From: an uncultured Bacilli bacterium
GTDB lineage: Bacteria > Bacillota_I > Bacilli_A > RF39 > UBA660
DNA length: 17,759 bases
Direction: 5' to 3'
Assembly: GCA_944363755.1 (NCBI GenBank)
Contig: CALVVC010000011.1
Coordinates: 1-17,759, forward strand
The notes beneath the pieces are model-generated. The model saw nothing but the letters and a program-made list of their open reading frames with translations. It searched no databases and was not told the DNA's origin. Below, piece by piece: positions 15,487 to 17,759 of this stretch. The position numbers were made by a program, and so were the translations under genes. Within the stretch, counting starts at the first letter, position 1. Each line of letters starts with the position of its first letter.

Positions 15487-16335
15487 CTAAGCACCACCTT
15501 TTACTTCATATGAATCCATTGCTACAAAGAAAGCATCTTTATCAATATTATGAATTCCTTCTTTTAACTTGTAATATTCTCTTGTTGGAATAACACTCAT
15601 TAAGACTGTTTGATTTTTACTATTATAACCGCCTTTAGCACTTAATTCTGTAATACCATGTTTAAGTTCATTTATAACAAAGTCTTTAACTTCTTTTTCT
15701 TTACTAGTAATTATATAAAAGGCTTTGGAATCTGATATACCTAATACCACTTTATCTGTTAAGTTAGAGATTAAATAAAGAATTATTAAAGAATACATTA
15801 GATGATTAAAACCAAAGACAAATGCTCCTCCTAAAATAATTAAACCATCTGTAAAAAACATACTATTACCAAGACTTATTTTAAATATTTTAGATACTAT
15901 CATATTTAATATGTCTGTTCCACCTGTTGAATAACCTGCTCTAAATATTAAACCTGCACCTAATCCTTGTAAAGCTCCACCAAAGACGGAAATTAAAATC
16001 ATTTCACTTTCTTTAAAACTAATATAGGTTGATAAATGTTCTGTTAGACTTACAAAAACAGGGAAAAGAATTGACCCTAAAATAGTCATCTTTGTTTTCT
16101 CTTTTCCTAAGATTATAAATGATAATATAATGAGAAATATATTAGAAATAGAGATAATTGTTGAAGGGTTAAGACCAAAGAAGTGTTTTAATATTAAGGA
16201 AAAGCCACTAACTCCTCCTGCTACTAAATTGTTAGGGGACATAAATAGATTGAAAGCTAAGGCTACTAGGAAACAACCTATGATAAATTCTATTAACTCT
16301 TTAAATTTTATTTTATGATTTATCACTTTCTTCAT
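15487..16335 (-). CDS. YitT family membrane protein (first copy)
   Basis: YitT-family membrane protein of 282 residues with the same plan as the next gene: about six hydrophobic segments (1-205), SPNNLVAGGVSGFSLIL (28-44), AGYSTGGTDILNMI, then DKVVLGISDSKAFYIITS and a soluble C-terminal domain with VIPTREYYKLKEGI, ending YEVKGGA. No transport substrate or enzymatic activity can be read from it. Its ATG (16335) lies inside the 3' end of prfB, with a strong AAAGGAGG five bases ahead that is itself coding sequence of prfB. It therefore depends on the prfB transcript and may be translationally coupled to it. Confidence 0.92.
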   Translation of the reverse strand: MKKVINHKIKFKELIEFIIGCFLVALAFNLFMSPNNLVAGGVSGFSLILKHFFGLNPSTIISISNIFLIILSFIILGKEKTKMTILGSILFPVFVSLTEHLSTYISFKESEMILISVFGGALQGLGAGLIFRAGYSTGGTDILNMIVSKIFKISLGNSMFFTDGLIILGGAFVFGFNHLMYSLIILYLISNLTDKVVLGISDSKAFYIITSKEKEVKDFVINELKHGITELSAKGGYNSKNQTVLMSVIPTREYYKLKEGIHNIDKDAFFVAMDSYEVKGGA

Positions 16336-17432
16336 TTAGTCCTCCTTTAAGGCTACTTTCAATAAATTCATCTATCTTACCATCTAGTACTCCTTTAGTA
16401 TCACTAGTTTCATAACCTGTACGGTGGTCTTTAACTAGTGAATAAGGATGTAAAATATAACTTCTAATCTGACTACCAAAATCAATATTAGATTGAATAC
16501 CTTTTTCTTTAGCAAGTTCTTGTTCTTTTTTTTGTTCTTCTAATACATACAATTTACTTTTTAAGACTTGTAAAGCCGTTTCTTTATTTTGAATTTGACT
16601 TCTTTCATTTTGACAAGTTACAACTATTTTAGTAGGTAAGTGAGTGATACGAACAGCACTATCTGTGGTGTTTACTCCTTGACCACCTGCACCAGTTGAT
16701 CTATAGACATCTATTTTTAAATCTTTTTCATTTATATCTATTTTAATATCTTTAGATATTTCAGGAGTTACATCAATACTTGCAAAAGAAGTATGACGAC
16801 GATTAGAAGAATCAAATGGTGATAATCTAACTAGACGATGAACGCCTTTTTCATTTTTTAAATAACCATAGGAATATGCACCTTTTACTTTAAAAGAAAC
16901 ACTCTTAATTCCTGCTTCTTCTCCGGGTTGATAGTCAAGTAATTCTATCTTAAAGTTCTTTTTCTCACAGTACCTTGTATACATTCTATAAAGCATATTA
17001 GCCCAATCACATGACTCAGTTCCACCTGCTCCTGGATGTATTTCAATAATACAATTATTTTTATCATATGGTTTATTAAAGAGTAGATAAATACTTAAAT
17101 TTTTTAATTCTTCTTTAATAGTTTTATTATCAGCTTCTAGAGTTTGTAATAAATCTTTATCATTTTCTTCATCTAACATTTCTAAAAGTTCTACAGAGTC
17201 TAATATCTTTTTCTTTAAATCTATTAAATTAGATGTACTTTCTTTTAGACTCTTTAATTCACTAATTACAGTTTCAGCTTTACTTGTATCATTCCAAAAA
17301 CCTTCTTTAGTTGTTTCTTTTTCTAGATTCTCTTGTTCTTTTAGTTTATTATCAGTGTCAAAGTGACCTCCATAAACTTAGTATTTCTTCTTTTTCGTTT
17401 GTTAATTCTTTTAATAATTCACTTTTATTCAT
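16313..17432 (-). CDS. prfB: Peptide chain release factor 2, with programmed +1 frameshift
   Basis: RF2 recognises UGA and UAA stops and triggers peptide release. Translation starts at ATG 17432 and reads 24 codons (MNKSELLKEL...SLWRSL) to an in-frame TGA at 17360-17358. A +1 shift at CTT-TGA-C continues as Asp and gives 348 more residues, 372 in all, near E. coli's 365. With the shift the recognition tripeptide SPF falls at 204-206 and GGQ at 249-251, almost exactly the E. coli positions (205-207, 250-252), which confirms the joined frame. IIEIHPGAGGTESCDWA and RRHTSFAS are further signatures. The gene has its own promoter and overlaps the following yitT by 23 bases. TGA here regulates RF2 by its own abundance, as known in most bacteria. 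Confidence 0.97.
17357..17371 (-). promoter_or_regulatory. prfB programmed +1 frameshift site
   Basis: GGAGG, three bases, CTT TGA C. The internal Shine-Dalgarno-like GGAGG, the 3-base spacing, the slippery CTT and the UGAC stop context match the classical RF2 autoregulatory site. Confidence 0.96.
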
Positions 17433-17454
17433 TTTTATCACTCTTTCTATTAGT

Positions 17455-17483
17455 ATTATACAAGATATTTATTTTTATAACAA
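17455..17483 (-). promoter_or_regulatory. prfB-yitT promoter
   Basis: TTGTTA (17483-17478), a 17-base spacer and a perfect TATAAT (17460-17455), 22 bases before the prfB ATG. The leader is short with a weak ribosome site (GAAAGAGTG). Confidence 0.82.
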
Positions 17484-17494
17484 ATATTTAAATG

Positions 17495-17524
17495 AAAAAA
17501 GAAATCTATTAGACAATAGACTTC
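17495..17524 (-). terminator. Intrinsic terminator overlapping the stop codon of the upstream gene
   Basis: GAAGTCTATT and AATAGATTTC form a 10-bp stem (one G-U pair) with a 4-base loop, followed by six T. The TAA stop of the partial gene (17511-17509) lies in the loop and 3' arm. Confidence 0.85.
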
Positions 17525-17759
17525 ATTTTATCAATTATTATTTTAGAAAAATCTTTAGCTTTTAAATTGCCCCAAGAGTTCTCATCTTCATCTTTATATG
17601 GTCCACCTACTGTAGATGTTACATTGCCATTAGAGGTTATGATTAGTTCGTTTTTAATTGTACAATTATCTCTATCTAATTTTATATCTATAGGAGATAG
17701 ATAGTTTTTATATGTTCTATTACCACCGACTCCATTTTCTTTAGCATTACCATCATTTA
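17509..17759 (-). CDS. Unrecognised protein, C-terminal fragment
   Basis: Only the last 82 codons are in the window; the start lies beyond the right edge. The product is hydrophilic and rich in Asn, Gly, Lys and Asp (NDGNAKENGVGGNRTYKNYL ...), with a beta-like stretch ELIITSNGNVTSTVGGPY and a C-terminal helix-like segment DFSKIIIDKMKSIV. The composition would suit an extracellular or lipoprotein domain, but this cannot be shown without the N-terminus. No family is recognised. Transcription ends at the hairpin on its stop codon, so it is not part of the prfB unit. Confidence 0.75.
   Translation of the reverse strand, partial: NDGNAKENGVGGNRTYKNYLSPIDIKLDRDNCTIKNELIITSNGNVTSTVGGPYKDEDENSWGNLKAKDFSKIIIDKMKSIV

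Noticed and set aside
17358..17360. In-frame TGA in prfB as recoded Trp/Sec or a nonsense mutation
   Set aside because: The classical RF2 frameshift context is complete and the +1 product has family-correct length and motif positions; Trp is encoded by TGG and TGA ends other genes here.
1..17759. Mobile elements, CRISPR arrays, tRNA/rRNA genes, toxin-antitoxin or defence islands
   Set aside because: No transposase or integrase frame, spaced direct repeats, tRNA cloverleaf or rRNA sequence was recognised; the gene content is core chromosomal throughout.

Overview
The window is a single-strand (all minus) stretch of core chromosome from a very AT-rich, low-GC Gram-positive-type bacterium, most likely an uncultured or gut-type member of Bacillota (Bacilli/Erysipelotrichia-like, close to the walled relatives of Mollicutes). 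Supporting points: the B. subtilis-like order secE-nusG-rplK-rplA-rplJ-rplL-rsmC(ybxB)-rpoB, strong AGGAGG-type ribosome sites, sigma-A type promoters, TGG for Trp, and TGA used as a stop (ftsE, rsmC, the radical SAM gene). A functional-looking RF2 gene agrees with the standard code. Genes for peptidoglycan remodelling (FtsEX, an M23 peptidase, an S66 peptidase) imply a cell wall. RpoB nevertheless carries the Asn at the E. coli-526 position that is associated with natural rifampicin resistance in Mollicutes.

Layout in the direction of transcription (right to left). 17759-17509: 3' end of an unrecognised protein, closed by a terminator folded over its stop codon. 17483-14639: promoter, then prfB (RF2, with a programmed +1 frameshift) overlapping two tandem YitT-family membrane proteins. 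14569-11753: ftsE-ftsX-M23 peptidase operon, a complete module for ATP-driven activation of a cell-wall hydrolase, ending in a terminator. 11736-10233: csaA (tRNA-binding/chaperone-like) and an S66 (LdcA/MccF-type) peptidase with a large hairpin between them, then a terminator. 10239-7386: uvrB and a radical SAM gene that is split by a one-base frameshift. 7365-6435: secE-nusG. 6432-5044: rplK-rplA, with structured leader and intergenic RNA. 5054-3971: rplJ-rplL, preceded by an L10-type leader RNA and ended by a terminator whose loop holds the rplL stop codon. 3957-3288: a small zinc-ribbon membrane protein inserted between rplL and rsmC. 3228-1: rsmC with a structured leader, then rpoB (N-terminal two thirds; runs off the window).

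The ribosomal/RNA polymerase cluster is punctuated by its own promoters, several with the -35 box lying on the stop codon of the preceding gene, so its parts can be expressed separately. No tRNA, rRNA, CRISPR array, insertion sequence or phage gene was seen. No stretch over 300 bases lacks a gene; the longest non-coding gap (about 170 bases, rplA-rplJ) is filled by a promoter and leader RNA. I found no convincing undescribed multi-gene system. The points most worth a second look are the RpoB substitution, the broken radical SAM gene, the structured leader and dyad before rsmC, and the hairpin before the S66 peptidase gene.
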